Shown: positions 12,501 to 22,699 of the stretch, piece by piece
How the letters are laid out: each line of letters starts with the position of its first letter
How positions within the stretch are numbered: position 1 is the stretch's first letter
Assembly: GCA_003550305.1 (NCBI GenBank)
Contig: QKYT01000309.1
Span: 44,907-77,706 of the forward strand
Direction: 5' to 3'
Length of the DNA stretch: 32,800 bases
DNA from: Glomus cerebriforme
Lineage: Eukaryota; Glomeromycota; Glomeromycetes; Glomerales; Glomeraceae
The notes under the pieces: model-generated
The model's database searches: none
The model's input: the letters and a program-made list of their open reading frames with translations, nothing else
Told to the model about the DNA's origin: nothing
Position numbers and translations under genes: made by a program

Positions 12501-12724
12501 ATTATTATATTCAGTTCGCGATGTTTATCGATTTAATTATTATTGTATTTCTACTTCGGTTTATTTTTGAAAATGGTGGCGAATTTGTAGATTGGCCTAG
12601 ACTTGTTCCAAGAGATTACCGATTTTATCAAGCTAAATCTAGTACGTCATCTTATAAACAGAAAACAGGGCGGATTAATGATTCAGAGTATGGAGAAAAA
12701 ATTGAATTACAAAAATTCGAGTAG
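9595..12724 (+). CDS. SAC1: SAC1-type phosphoinositide phosphatase
   Basis: SAC1 is an ER/Golgi membrane lipid phosphatase that mainly removes the 4-phosphate of PI4P. Sixteen exons join in frame to 644 residues: 9595-9617, 9725-9837, 9927-9998, 10054-10214, 10286-10423, 10511-10588, 10657-10690, 10760-10840, 10930-11162, 11238-11485, 11573-11778, 11869-11941, 12013-12106, 12180-12269, 12338-12398 and 12495-12724. The catalytic motif [12 protein letters not shown] lies at about residues 412-423, with nucleophile Cys415 and Arg421 in the CX5R pattern. SAC-domain landmarks include [29 protein letters not shown] and [16 protein letters not shown]. Two membrane helices near residues 551-568 and 575-592 anchor it by the C-terminus. 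The boundary between exons 8 and 9 needs a GC-AG intron to keep RAGTRY intact. The first exon is only 23 nt. Confidence 0.94.
10841..10929 (+). other. Apparent GC-AG intron inside SAC1
   Basis: The conserved SAC peptide [16 protein letters not shown] is recovered only if exon 8 ends at 10840 (codons ...CGT GCT G) and exon 9 starts at 10930 (GA ACG CGA). The intron then begins GCACGT and ends TTTTAG. The nearest GT donors fail: that at 10845 puts exon 9 in a frame with an early stop, and that at 10835 keeps frame but deletes the conserved Ala-Gly. The intron also holds a T(12)A(9) junction at 10855-10875. Confidence 0.7.
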
Positions 12725-12976
12725 AATTAATTTATTTAATTTATTTTAATATTCTAAAATTTTTTGATTTAATTATTAGTTTTCCTTTATTATTTAGATT
12801 TTTATAGAACCTTTTTTTTTGATAGATTATTTGTCCTTGTACTTTTTTTATTTAAAAAAGCTACAAATTAATGTATTATAATAATTATAATAATACAATG
12901 ATAATTAATCTATTCATATATATTATTTATTTTGTGAAATTTTGCACGCAAAGATGCATAAATAACAATAATCACG

Positions 12977-13683
12977 TCATTTTTTAAATTTATTAAATTT
13001 ACGTTTTTTAGAGTATGGGAAATATTTTTTCCTACTCTCTTCAAACATTTGTTTTTTATCACTCATATAACGATGAGCGGAATCAATTGTACGCGATACA
13101 TCTTCAAGAAAGACATAATCTAAAATGTATAAACGATTTAATTTCGGGTTGTTAATTCAAAAAGGAACCAAACATACAATACACACCACTCATTAAATCT
13201 TCATATCCATATTGTTCAATTGGAACAAATTTCACTTTCGATCTTATACCATCACATGAATATTTTTCTTTATGTGATTTACAACACTCCAACGAACATG
13301 AATGAAAATTACAATTTGGGCAAATGTATTTCCAAGTGTTGATATCACAATTTTGACATTTGGTTGAAATGGGATGTTTTTTAAATGGAGATTTGGATGT
13401 AGTTTTTCTTAAAGAATCTGATAAAGCAGCAGACGATACTTCTGAAAATATTTGTTCCTCTGATAACTTTTCACTCGGCTCTGTTTGTGAATTCTCTGTT
13501 TTATTCGGTTCTTCAACCTGAACTTTATTAAATAAACAAAAGGTAAGAAACCCGAAAATTCAAGCTTCCTGAACTTGTTGAACTACCTTGTCTTTCTTTT
13601 GAAGCTACTTTTTCTTCAGAGTCTTCATAATCTTGAAGAATCAAAGCAAGAGGGTCAGTAAAGTTACTGTAGTAGTCCACCAT
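12977..13683 (-). CDS. BCD1: Box C/D snoRNP assembly protein, zf-HIT (BCD1/ZNHIT6-like)
   Basis: BCD1 is a nuclear factor that helps assemble box C/D snoRNPs with the R2TP machinery. Three exons (13683-13587, 13522-13187, 13119-12977) join in frame to 191 residues. After an acidic, low-complexity N-terminal third comes a complete HIT zinc finger. Its ligands fit Cys88, Cys91, Cys100, Cys103, Cys108, Cys112, His116 and Cys122. It is followed by KVKFVPIEQYGYEDLMS and DYVFLEDVSRTID, the segment that sets BCD1 apart from other HIT-finger proteins. The tail is basic (KKRKFNKFKK), probably nuclear-targeting or RNA-binding. It is much shorter than the yeast (about 366) and human (about 470) proteins and ends soon after the finger module. 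It converges on SAC1 and diverges from SERINC. Confidence 0.87.
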
Positions 13684-13806
13684 GTTTCTATTGAGCATAA
13701 AAATTAGTAAGTTGCTGATTATCTAGCCTCATGCAAATCTGCATGGTAGATCATAAATAATGTTTATTTTGCACAAGTAAAAATTCTCTCCTTAATTTAT
13801 AAAAAA
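13684..13806. promoter_or_regulatory. Shared divergent promoter region, BCD1/SERINC
   Basis: Only 123 bp lie between the two start codons, the tightest of the three divergent pairs in this window. It contains CATGCAAATCTGCATG (about 13731-13746), a near-palindrome with arms CATGCA/TGCATG, which is a plausible factor-binding site by shape alone. No factor can be named. Confidence 0.45.
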
Positions 13807-15722
13807 ATGGGACTTGCATTTAGCTGTCTTGGTGCTCCTGTTTCCTGGGTTACTTCTGCAGTTGTTTCTTGCTTCTCTGCGGCAGCTTGCAACTTAGCTT
13901 GTAAATCATGTAATTGTAATAATTCAATAGCAACTAGGACAGGGTTTGCGGTGAGTATATGATTTAAAAACTAAAAATTAATCTCTATCCATCATAAACT
14001 AACATATCTTATATTTTTTAGATTATATTGCTTTTGAATTCTATGGTAAAGTTTAAAGCAAAATTGTTTATTTCCACTTTGTATATCTATGTTTCTAATA
14101 GTTCGTTATATATATATATATATATAAGCTTGCATGGATAATGTTAACAGATTGGGCCATAAAGCAGTTAGAGAAACTCACATATGATTATTTACACCTG
14201 AATTGTCAAGAGGGAACCTGTTATGGAATCTTAGCTGTAAGCTTTAATATATATTGAATTTTGTTGTTTGATATATTTCTAAATATAATTTTCTTAATTA
14301 TAGGTTCATCGTATTTGTTTTGCATTGTCATTTTTTCATTTTATTTTGGGGCTGCTTGTAATTGGAGTAAAGAATACACATGATAATAGGGCTGCGATCC
14401 AGAATGGGTAATATTTAATAAATATATTGTATTCTTTCGTAAAATTAAAAAAAAAAAAATTATTATTTATAATTTTTTAATTTCAGCTGGTGGGGATTTA
14501 AAATACTTGGGTGGATTATCCTTATCGTAGCTTCATTTTTCATTCCAAATCAATTTTTCATGTTCTGGGGCAATTATATTGCCTTAATTGGAGCAACATT
14601 ATTTATTTTAATTGGATTAGTGCTTTTAGTAGATTGTGCTCATACATGGAGTGAAACTTGCATAGAAAAATGGGAAGAATCTGATGATAATAAATGGAAA
14701 TATATTCTTATTGGATCAACACTTGCCATGTTTTTAACTGCAATTATACTTATAGGGTTAATGTACTATTTCTTTGCCGCATCTGGATGCGGTCTTAACC
14801 AATTTTTTATAACCTTCAACCTTATATCGTGTATTTTTGTGACATTCTTATGTATTGCTCCAACTGTACAAGAAGCTAACCCTCGTTCAGGATTATCACA
14901 AGCTTCAATGGTGATTATTTATTGTACTTATGTTATTTTAAGTGCAATTGCTAATGAACCTGAAGATAATATATGCAATCCATTGACAAGAAGTCGTGGT
15001 ACGCGTACAACTACCATCGTTTTTGGAGCTTTGTTTACGTTCTTGGCAATTGCATATTCAACATCAAGGGCTGCAACTCAAGGTTTGAATTAATTACTAA
15101 ATATGATTCCTCTATCTGAACAATATAATGACACTAACTTGCCTAAGGTCTTCAACCAAATTCGCGCTCTGATACGTCTTATAATGCTGTTGAGAGCGGG
15201 TAAGTTATTATTTATGTTAGATTGGAGGTTGTAACTTATCTTTACTAACTAAATTTATTTAGTATAATGCCAGCTTCAGCTTTAGATGATGATAATGATG
15301 GTCATGACGATGAAAAGAATGGAGTCACTTATAATTACGGATTCTTTCATTTCATATTTGCGGTTGCTTCTATGTATGTCGCAATGCTTCTAACAAATTG
15401 GTAAGTGTATCAAAAATTGTTAGCAGTTTTTGTGAATATTTATTAATTTAGGTCTAATTGTTTAATAATTAATTGTAGGAATAATATAATGACTACAGGA
15501 TCCGAAGAATTAGTTATCATTGGACAATCTTATGTCGCTGTATGGGTAAAAGTTGTTTCCAGTTGGATTTGTTTATTATTATATACTTGGACACTTATTG
15601 GACCTGTTCTTATGCCAGAAAGATTTGAGGTAATTTTTAATTGATATATGATCTGGTGTACATATTCATATTAATATTCATTTTTTTCTTTGCATTTTAT
15701 TTATTAATAGGATTATTATTAA
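13807..15722 (+). CDS. TMS1: TMS1/SERINC family membrane protein
   Basis: A polytopic membrane protein of the serine incorporator family, linked to serine-derived lipids and lipid scrambling; its exact role in fungi is unclear. Nine exons: 13807-13950, 14022-14045, 14129-14236, 14304-14407, 14487-15082, 15148-15199, 15263-15400, 15479-15629 and 15711-15722, joining in frame to 442 residues. The family hallmarks are present: a Cys-rich N-terminus ([16 protein letters not shown]), [56 protein letters not shown] and a C-terminal [21 protein letters not shown]. About ten hydrophobic segments can be counted. Exons of 24 and 12 nt are unusually small; the last encodes only Asp-Tyr-Tyr-stop. Intron 2 holds a TA microsatellite. 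It converges on the DsbA-like gene. Confidence 0.94.
14107..14126. repeat. (TA)10 microsatellite in a SERINC intron
   Basis: Ten TA units end two bases before the acceptor of intron 2. The repeat occupies the place of the polypyrimidine tract, so its length may affect splicing. Confidence 0.85.
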
Positions 15723-16025
15723 AAGAACGTTAATGCATGTTTTTAAAGATTCTATTATTTATAGATTTTATACTAAATTAAATACTTCAAATTGTATAAT
15801 AGATAAAATGTTATATAATATTAATAAAATTACAAATGATAAAGAAGAAATGATAGCAATCCCTTGCATTTTTCAAAGTTTCAAACAAAAAGGAAAAAAA
15901 TATGAATTAATACTGCTTTTATATTTTTTCCTATTTGTGAATCACGTAAATAAATAAAAAGCGTATACTTAATTAAAAAACTTTTTGCTATCAAATTTAT
16001 AATTTATTCGGTTAGAACCAATTAT

Positions 16026-17719
16026 CTATAATTTTGCTTTTTCATCACTTTTTTTCGTATCTTTACTCTGCCATGTCCAACTATCCAATAAATCCAATAC
16101 AACATTGATTCTATCTTGACCCCAAATCAATTCTCCGTCGTCCACTTGAAAAGTTGGCGCCCCATGAATACCCAATTTAATAGCTTGTTCAGTATTTTCT
16201 CTTAATTTACCTTTAACATTATTAGCATTTTGTTGAATAGCCTGAAATAAAGAATTACCATCGAATCCTGATTTATTTAGAGTTTCTATAAGTAATTCAT
16301 TTGAAGTTCCAATTGGAATATTATCGGCCCAACATGCTTTAACTTATGATTTTTCAAGTATATAAATAAAAATATATTATACATTGTGTCATTATATAAA
16401 AAAAGAATATATATTTATATTTACTTACAAATACAGTCAAGAGTTTTTGGTTCCAATAAAAATATTCTTGAAGCGTTTAAAGTATTAATTGGAAGCACTT
16501 CAGGAGAATGAAACTTAAATTTATTGCCAACTTGATTCCAAAACTGTATCCATTCATATGTATCCTTAATATTATATGCTTTCCTGGCTTCGTTAAATTT
16601 CAAAAGTGGTGTTTGTGTTCCAATTCTACAAACGGTTACAAACCATCAAAAAATATTTAAAATTTTGCGATTTAACAAATTTAATATAAAGAATTATACA
16701 TGTCTTTTACCTATCAAATAAAACTCCAATAAGAAAAGGCATATATTCAATTTTAACTTCACAATTAACTTGTTTTTTGATCCAGCTCAATTGAGTATAT
16801 GCAATATAAGAATACGACGAAGAAAAATCAAACCAAAATTTCAACGTTCTAACTTTTTTATTATTACCTTTAAGTTTATTCTCAACAGAACATCTCGGAT
16901 AAAACTTTAATAAATCATTCATTTGTTCCAAAGGTACACCGGTTGAAATGGATGTTAATGCTGCTTCTACAAAATGTAATCTATCTTGTCCCCAATATAA
17001 TATCCCTCCTCCAGGATATTGTTCCAACCAAAAACTAGGTAATCCCGGTGCTCCATATTTGACTGCTCTCACTGTGGAAGAATTAAGCGCATTATTATTT
17101 GTTATATTGGAGAATATGGAAAAATCAAGAGGTTCACTAAATGGAATTTTAAGTGATTGTGCAATATTTAGTAATAATGAGGGGTCAGAAACATCAACAT
17201 TATCGACCCAGTATAAGCGATAAAGTGCGTGAGTTAATTCTGCACGATGAGATTGTGGCGTAGCATGAAGAAGTTTTAAAGCTATTTTTCGAAAAAAAAA
17301 AAAGAGAAAAACATATAGTAAATAATTATTTTATTAAAAAGAGTTTGAGTTTTTAAAAGATTAGTGTACCATATATAGTATTGACTGGATGATGAGGATG
17401 AAAATTGAATTCAATGTTGTATCTTTGAACTGTACGCAATAAATCTTTTGTCATGTATTGTGCTTTTGCAGGTGTCATTACTTCCTATTATTTGTTGATT
17501 GCAAATTAGTTAACTTTTTTTAAAAAAATAAATAAATAAATTATCTACTACCTGAGCTCCAACTGCTTTATAAATTTCGCTTAAAAGAACAGGCGTCCAA
17601 ATAATTTGGGCATTTGATCTTTTAGTAATATGTTCAATACGTTTAGAACCAATATATGCCCACGGACATTGTAAATCATAAAAAAATTCTACAATTGGTT
17701 GTTGTTTCATATTCTTCAT
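16026..17719 (-). CDS. Tandem DsbA-fold / HCCA isomerase-like protein
   Basis: Five exons (17719-17552, 17484-17370, 17281-16711, 16625-16429, 16342-16026) join in frame to 455 residues. Two copies of the DsbA/2-hydroxychromene-2-carboxylate isomerase (kappa-GST-like) fold are visible. Domain 1 (about 8-222) starts VEFFYDLQCPWAYIGS and ends with GAPGLPSFW and YWGQDRL. Domain 2 (about 240-435) starts LKFWFDFSSSYSYIAY and ends with GIHGAPTFQV and IWGQDRI. Family members usually have one such domain of about 200-220 residues. Domain 1 has a Cys (CPWA) and domain 2 a Ser at the catalytic position, so the halves may differ in chemistry; the substrate is unknown. An upstream in-frame ATG at 17764 would add a hydrophobic leader; 17719 and 17710 (MKQQ) are the other choices. 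The gene diverges from DFG10. Confidence 0.86.
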
Positions 17720-17916
17720 TGAAATTGAAAATAAGAAAAGGAAGAAAGATTGATTACTGATCAACGTATCACCTTTAAAAAAAAATTATGCAGATCAATC
17801 AGATTAGCTGTATGATTACATTACGAAATAATAATCATGTGAAGTCAAATTCGTTTATCATTATCTGATAAATATGTGGCTTATGCATTTTCGTAAAAAA
17901 AAAAAAAAAAGAAAAA
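17720..17916. promoter_or_regulatory. Shared divergent promoter region, DsbA-like/DFG10
   Basis: About 197 bp separate the two start codons. The strip contains an A-run near 17777-17786, TTATCATTATCTGATAA (a GATA-type motif in both orientations, about 17857-17873) and a long A-run immediately before the DFG10 ATG. The GATA sites are seen by eye only. Confidence 0.4.
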
Positions 17917-19021
17917 ATGGCACTATTATTATTATTTTTGACAAGAACTTACTATATCCTTATTACATTAATAATAATCTGTTTTTCGTTAATTGAAAAT
18001 TTTCGAAATGTAATTAAAGTATATGGAAAATTAGAAGAAACAATTTTAATTCCCAATAAAACATGGATATCTTTATTATCAGTACCAAAATATTATTTTA
18101 AATATTTTTATATCAATGGATTCTTATGGATAACTTGTATTATAATTGAAATAATTATTTTAAAAAATAATTTTAATGGAATATTTTCAATATTTATTCA
18201 TTTATTTGAAATTGATATTCCACAATTATTTCAACAATATAATGTTATTGATTATAAATTTAATGAAGAAATTTATAAAGAATATTATGGAAAACAACCA
18301 ATAGAGGAATGTATTTTGGCTTTATTTATGATAGAGGTTCAAGTGATTCGTAGGGCTTTTGAATGTTTTTTTGTTGAAAAGCCTTCCTTAAATTCTAAAA
18401 TGCTTATAACTCATTATATTATTGGAATTACTTATTATCTTGCAACTGGATTAGCAGTAATCATTGAAGGCCTTTGGAATTTAGGTGTTTTTAATAAAGG
18501 TGAGTTTTTAGGTTTTTTTTTTTTTTTGAATATATAATTATATGTGTATAAATTAATAATACAAATCATTTTATTATAAATTTTATTTACTATATATATT
18601 TTTAGATCAATTCAAAATTTTTCCACCATTTTCTAATTTTATAAAATGGAATATATTAAGTGCAATATTACTTTTCATATATGCATCATATCATCAAAAT
18701 GTTTTACATAGACATTTAGCTTCACTTCGTTCATCGATATCAATATCAGCATCAACATCTACATCTACTACAACTTCAATTTATTTAATTCCAAAAGAAG
18801 ATTGGTTTAAATTTATTTCTTCAGCTCATTATTTTGCAGAAATATTAATTTATTTAAGTTTTATTATATTAACTAAAGGAAAAAATTTAACTATTTGGTT
18901 AGTATTAATTTGGACTATTATTGGTTTAGGTATTATGGCAAAAGAAAATGAAATTTGGGGAAAAAAAAGATTTGATAAGAAATGGCCAAAAAGATGGATA
19001 ATAATTCCATTTATATATTAA
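17917..19021 (+). CDS. DFG10: Polyprenol reductase (DFG10/SRD5A3-like)
   Basis: This ER enzyme of the steroid 5-alpha-reductase family acts in dolichol synthesis, which supplies the lipid carrier for N-glycosylation. Two exons (17917-18499 and 18606-19021) join in frame to 332 residues. Several membrane helices are present. Family signatures are IEVQVIRRAFECFFVEKPS, HYIIGITYY, AHYFAEILIYLSF and the C-terminal NEIWGKKRFDKKWPKRWIIIPFIY-like end, which matches the usual PxxRxxxIPFIY closure of the group. A Ser/Thr-rich insert (about 18739-18780) lies in a loop between helices. It fits functionally with the GDP-mannose transporter and the GT34 enzyme elsewhere in the window. The 3' end converges on the F-box gene with only 131 bp between stops. 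Confidence 0.9.
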
Positions 19022-19152
19022 AAAAAAAAAAAAGAAGTATTAATATATACAAAATTTTTTTAAATTTAAAATTACAAATAGTAATATTAATAAGAAAAAA
19101 AATTAATATTTTTTTTTTTTTTTTTTGTTTATTTATTTATTTACTTTTTTTT

Positions 19153-20844
19153 TCAAAAAAATTTTGCTACAAAGATATGATGAATAGTTTTATAAATATC
19201 AAAAGCAATTCTAGATTCAGAATGTTTAATAATAGATTTACGATTACCGGTATTAAAAGCGAAATTTTCAAGTAAATGAATGATATCATTTTTATCATTA
19301 ATAATAGCATAAAATCTTAAATCTTGTAAAGTAATTGGAGAATTTTGAATAAAAATTTGAATAGCTTCTAAAGAAAAATTAAAAATTTGAGGAAAATGAA
19401 ATTTTTTAAGATTTTTTGGTAATATAGTAGAAATAATTTTAATAACTTGATTAGGATTCATAAAATTATCAATATAAGAATCATGATAATCAAAAAATTC
19501 ATGACCTATCCAATCATATTTTTCTACAATTGAAATTTCTTCTAATAATTTACAATTTTCAATTATTGGTATAATTTTTTCAAAAGTTTCTTCTACTAAT
19601 ACAATTTCTAAAATTTTTAATTGAAAACAATTTAAATAAATGAAAGGAATAATTTTTGGATATTTAAAAAAATCTATCAACATTAAGGTAATCCTTTCTA
19701 AATTTGATGTTTGTCCTACAAAAGACAAAAAATATTCTTGAGATAATTGAGATTTTGAAATATATAAAGATTTTAATGATTTAAAATAATTAATAATTGG
19801 AAATGGTTCAATATCATCCAAAAAATAAGAACAAATTGGATCAATATCATCATTAATATTATTAATATTATAATTATAATTATTAATGATGGTAGTAGAA
19901 AAAGAACAATCTTTAATTTTTAAAGAAATTAAATTTGAACATTTTGAAAGTTCATCCAAAAGAATTGTTTGATAGAATTTACAATCAACCAATTCAACCT
20001 CTCTTAAAGAATTATATTGTGAAGGTATTGATAAAGCAATTTTTGAAGAATCTTGATTATAAAATAATTCTAATTTAAGTTTTTGTAAACGATTTTGTGA
20101 ATTAATTAAATTTATCCAACGAGAAATATTTTGATCGGTTTGAGGTTTTTTTATTTCAATAGTTTTAATATTTTTTGAATAATTACTTAATTCAGTTATA
20201 ATATTATTAAAATTATAACCATTATTATCACAAATAAATGATTTTAATGATGATAAAGATTTTGAAGATTGAGGTAAAGATGGAATTGTAATATAATTTA
20301 AAGGAAGCCATTTACAATTACAAGTAACAGGAGGTGCTGATAAATTAAAATGATTTATTCTCGTACCATTCTTCATTATTAATCTACAAAGTTCGTTCAT
20401 GATAGGTAAAACTTTGTTCTTCATAAATTGTTCGGATGGATGAAATATTGAACATTCTTTTTTATTAGAGGAAGCGGATAAAGTTTTATAAGATAATTCC
20501 TTCTTTAATAAATTTATAAGAGATTCATATAATGTAAGATAAACGAGTTCTTGTAAAAATGATAAATAATTATAAGAAGGAGGATATGAATTTTTAGAAC
20601 AAATTATTTGATTTAAATCGAATTCATTCAAAAATTCTTTTGAAAAAAATAAAAGGTAAACTCTAATGATTTTATGTTGAGAAGTTGAATAACAAAAACG
20701 AAATGGATTTTTCCATAAAAATGGTATCGTAGTATCACACCATCTTTTTGATACCAAAGCACATTTAAAAAGGATTTTAGGATCTTCTTTATGATAAGAA
20801 ATAATATTTTCTAATAATTCTGGAATAAATATTGTAGTATTCAT
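19153..20844 (-). CDS. F-box/LRR-like protein, single exon
   Basis: A 563-residue intronless reading frame. Its N-terminus reads IPELLENIISY...LFKCALVSKRWCDTTIPFLWKNPF, a classic F-box pattern that binds Skp1 in SCF ubiquitin ligases. The rest is made of irregular leucine-rich segments (LISLKIKDCSF, LKSLYISKSQL, LKILEIVLVEE), as in fungal F-box/LRR proteins that present substrates. The target cannot be predicted. Arbuscular mycorrhizal fungi carry very large families of such single-exon genes; this one looks intact. The ATG follows a T(12)A(17) junction as seen on the plus strand. Confidence 0.83.
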   Translation of the reverse strand: MNTTIFIPELLENIISYHKEDPKILFKCALVSKRWCDTTIPFLWKNPFRFCYSTSQHKIIRVYLLFFSKEFLNEFDLNQIICSKNSYPPSYNYLSFLQELVYLTLYESLINLLKKELSYKTLSASSNKKECSIFHPSEQFMKNKVLPIMNELCRLIMKNGTRINHFNLSAPPVTCNCKWLPLNYITIPSLPQSSKSLSSLKSFICDNNGYNFNNIITELSNYSKNIKTIEIKKPQTDQNISRWINLINSQNRLQKLKLELFYNQDSSKIALSIPSQYNSLREVELVDCKFYQTILLDELSKCSNLISLKIKDCSFSTTIINNYNYNINNINDDIDPICSYFLDDIEPFPIINYFKSLKSLYISKSQLSQEYFLSFVGQTSNLERITLMLIDFFKYPKIIPFIYLNCFQLKILEIVLVEETFEKIIPIIENCKLLEEISIVEKYDWIGHEFFDYHDSYIDNFMNPNQVIKIISTILPKNLKKFHFPQIFNFSLEAIQIFIQNSPITLQDLRFYAIINDKNDIIHLLENFAFNTGNRKSIIKHSESRIAFDIYKTIHHIFVAKFF

Positions 20845-20873
20845 TTTTTTTTTTTAAAAAAAAAAAAAAAAAG

Positions 20874-20881
20874 TTTCGCGC
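20874..20881. promoter_or_regulatory. E2F/SBF-like TTTCGCGC site
   Basis: TTTCGCGC followed by GACGAAAA is a rare GC-bearing island about 30 bp upstream of the F-box start codon, surrounded by A/T runs. It matches the E2F/MBF-SBF type of core by eye. A role in cell-cycle control of the F-box gene is only a suggestion. Confidence 0.3.
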
Positions 20882-20888
20882 GACGAAA

Positions 20889-21486
20889 ATAATTTTTTTT
20901 TTTTTTTTGATAGAATAATTTTGAGAGAAGAAAAGGGAGAGAGAAATAAGGTTATAGATTATAGATATTTTTTTTTTTACATCTTTTATACTTTTGTATT
21001 TATTTATTTTTTTCTTTGTATCCACTCCAACTATAAATATTTATATGGAAATAATTATATCCATTTCGAAAAAAGTTTTAACTTGTGCGTTCGCAACATC
21101 AATGTAGCGGGATTTTCACTTTGTTCTTTTAACAATACATTTATGCATGATGATCGCATGATCGTAAATAAAGAATAAGTCACGAGAATGGGAGTTTTTT
21201 TTTTTTTTTGAGGGGTAATTTCATAAGTTTATTCTCATAATTCCGGCTGATAAAAAACTAACTTTAATAGGAATCAATTCGAAATTAGCCACAATTAGTT
21301 AAGTAATTTCAATAATGTAAAGTCTTTTTATTTATTTAAATACATGTTATGCTAAATAATTTATGAGTAAAAANAAAAAAAAAAAAAGGAGAATGAATAA
21401 ATATAAATAAACAATATAAACACATGACAGTTATATATAAAATATACAATTTACAAAGAAAAAAAAAAGGGAATTAAGAATTCTAA
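20889..21486. other. Intergenic region between F-box gene and partial gene
   Basis: No gene is supported. The stretch holds T- and A-homopolymers, a single undetermined base at 21374 and more mixed sequence at 21080-21180. It should contain the F-box promoter and the 3' UTR of the minus-strand gene ending at 21487. The short open frames here are low-complexity. Confidence 0.5.
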
Positions 21487-22419
21487 TTAATTTTTCTTCC
21501 ATAATCTTCTTTTGTTTGAATTAACTTCATCTTGAATAACAACAGTTGAAGCTAAAACATATTCTTGCCAATACCTTTCAGAATCTTCGGAATTAATTTT
21601 AGGAAAATTTTTTAATGAAGCAAATCTATTTTCGGAATAAGTAGAAAATAATTTTGAATTCTTATCATGTACTACATTATTACTATTTCTTTGATTCGAA
21701 AAATTTGAAATATCAGAAAATGAAGATTCACGATTAGAAAGAAAACCTGAAGTGGTAGAAGATCGATATGTTGAAGGATTTGAAAATACGGAAGGATATC
21801 TTCCAGTAAATTGGGATGATTGATTATAAATTGAATTTTGGGTAGTAATATTTCTTAAATTCCAACCTGGTGGAGAAGGTTCCAAGAATACGATATCAAA
21901 TTCATTTTCGGAACTTGTTTTACGTAATTCGACCAATGGCGTATTTGGATCATTTCTTGCAATAAATACCCATCTTGAACCATCCTTATACCTAACCCAC
22001 CTATATCTTTGTATACTAGAATGATCGAATGGAGTATTAACTTCACCGGAATAACCTTTTGGTTCATTTTCACTACTACCATATTCGAATGCTGAGCGAC
22101 AGTCTCCTAATTCGGTACTATTCAATGAAAATACTCTTGGTCTTTTAATCCTTCTAAAGATTTTTGATTTCTTTATTTCAGGTTCATCGATTGTCCATAA
22201 CGCAGCTGAGTTGAGGGAAGAAGAGACCGATTTAAGCGCTTCTTTATACCAGTATAAATTGTCGATTTTTTTATTCGGTCGATAAACATTCCGACTATAT
22301 GACGCCGTACGGCTTGATAAAGATGTTTTATCGGTTATGTTATAAAATAATTGTATGTGTGATTTATCATCAAGTGTAATTTCTTCATTTTCGTTATTAT
22401 CCGTAAATACTTTAATAAG
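21487..22419 (-). CDS. Unrecognised protein, C-terminal part (5' end lost near gap)
   Basis: The last exon is open for 310 codons from an apparent acceptor (ATATACAG at about 22427-22420) to the stop. I do not recognise the family. Visible features are a basic patch (KKSKIFRRIKRPR), a conserved-looking aromatic block (YRWVRYKDGSRWVFIARND), then PPGWNLRN, a Ser/Asn-rich low-complexity middle, and a C-terminal segment with RYWQEYVLASTVVIQDEV ending in basic residues. The reading frame passes unbroken through the ATG-less position near 22125, so the true start is upstream. Upstream exons would fall in or beyond the homopolymer block and the N gap (22579-22699); none was found in the flank. The W-x-W-x-R blocks suggest a folded core with disordered tails. 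Confidence 0.7.
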   Translation of the reverse strand, partial: LIKVFTDNNENEEITLDDKSHIQLFYNITDKTSLSSRTASYSRNVYRPNKKIDNLYWYKEALKSVSSSLNSAALWTIDEPEIKKSKIFRRIKRPRVFSLNSTELGDCRSAFEYGSSENEPKGYSGEVNTPFDHSSIQRYRWVRYKDGSRWVFIARNDPNTPLVELRKTSSENEFDIVFLEPSPPGWNLRNITTQNSIYNQSSQFTGRYPSVFSNPSTYRSSTTSGFLSNRESSFSDISNFSNQRNSNNVVHDKNSKLFSTYSENRFASLKNFPKINSEDSERYWQEYVLASTVVIQDEVNSNKRRLWKKN

Positions 22420-22480
22420 CTGTATATAGTATATTAATAAAAAAAAATTATTATTATTTTTTATTTTTTTATTTATTTAC

Positions 22481-22578
<98 letters not shown>

Positions 22579-22699
22579 NNNNNNNNNNNNNNNNNNNNNN
22601 NNNNNNNNNNNNNNNNNNNNNNNNNNNNNNNNNNNNNNNNNNNNNNNNNNNNNNNNNNNNNNNNNNNNNNNNNNNNNNNNNNNNNNNNNNNNNNNNNNN
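22579..22699. other. Assembly gap inside a T/A homopolymer block
   Basis: 121 undetermined bases. The left flank has T(16)A(16), a T-run of about 49 and an A-run of 11; the right flank restarts with T's. The gap size is probably arbitrary or poorly estimated because the repeat blocked sequencing. Confidence 0.97.

Noticed and set aside
15733..15957. Plus-strand open frame just after the SERINC stop
   Set aside because: It lies in the AT-rich 3' UTR, begins 10 bp after the stop and has no recognisable motif.
16948..17223. Plus-strand open frame of 91 codons
   Set aside because: It is antisense to exon 3 of the DsbA-like gene, whose minus-strand frame holds clear family motifs.
20921..21178. 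Plus-strand open frame of 85 codons upstream of the F-box gene
   Set aside because: Low-complexity start with a Phe/Tyr run from T-tracts, no motif, and it sits in the probable promoter.
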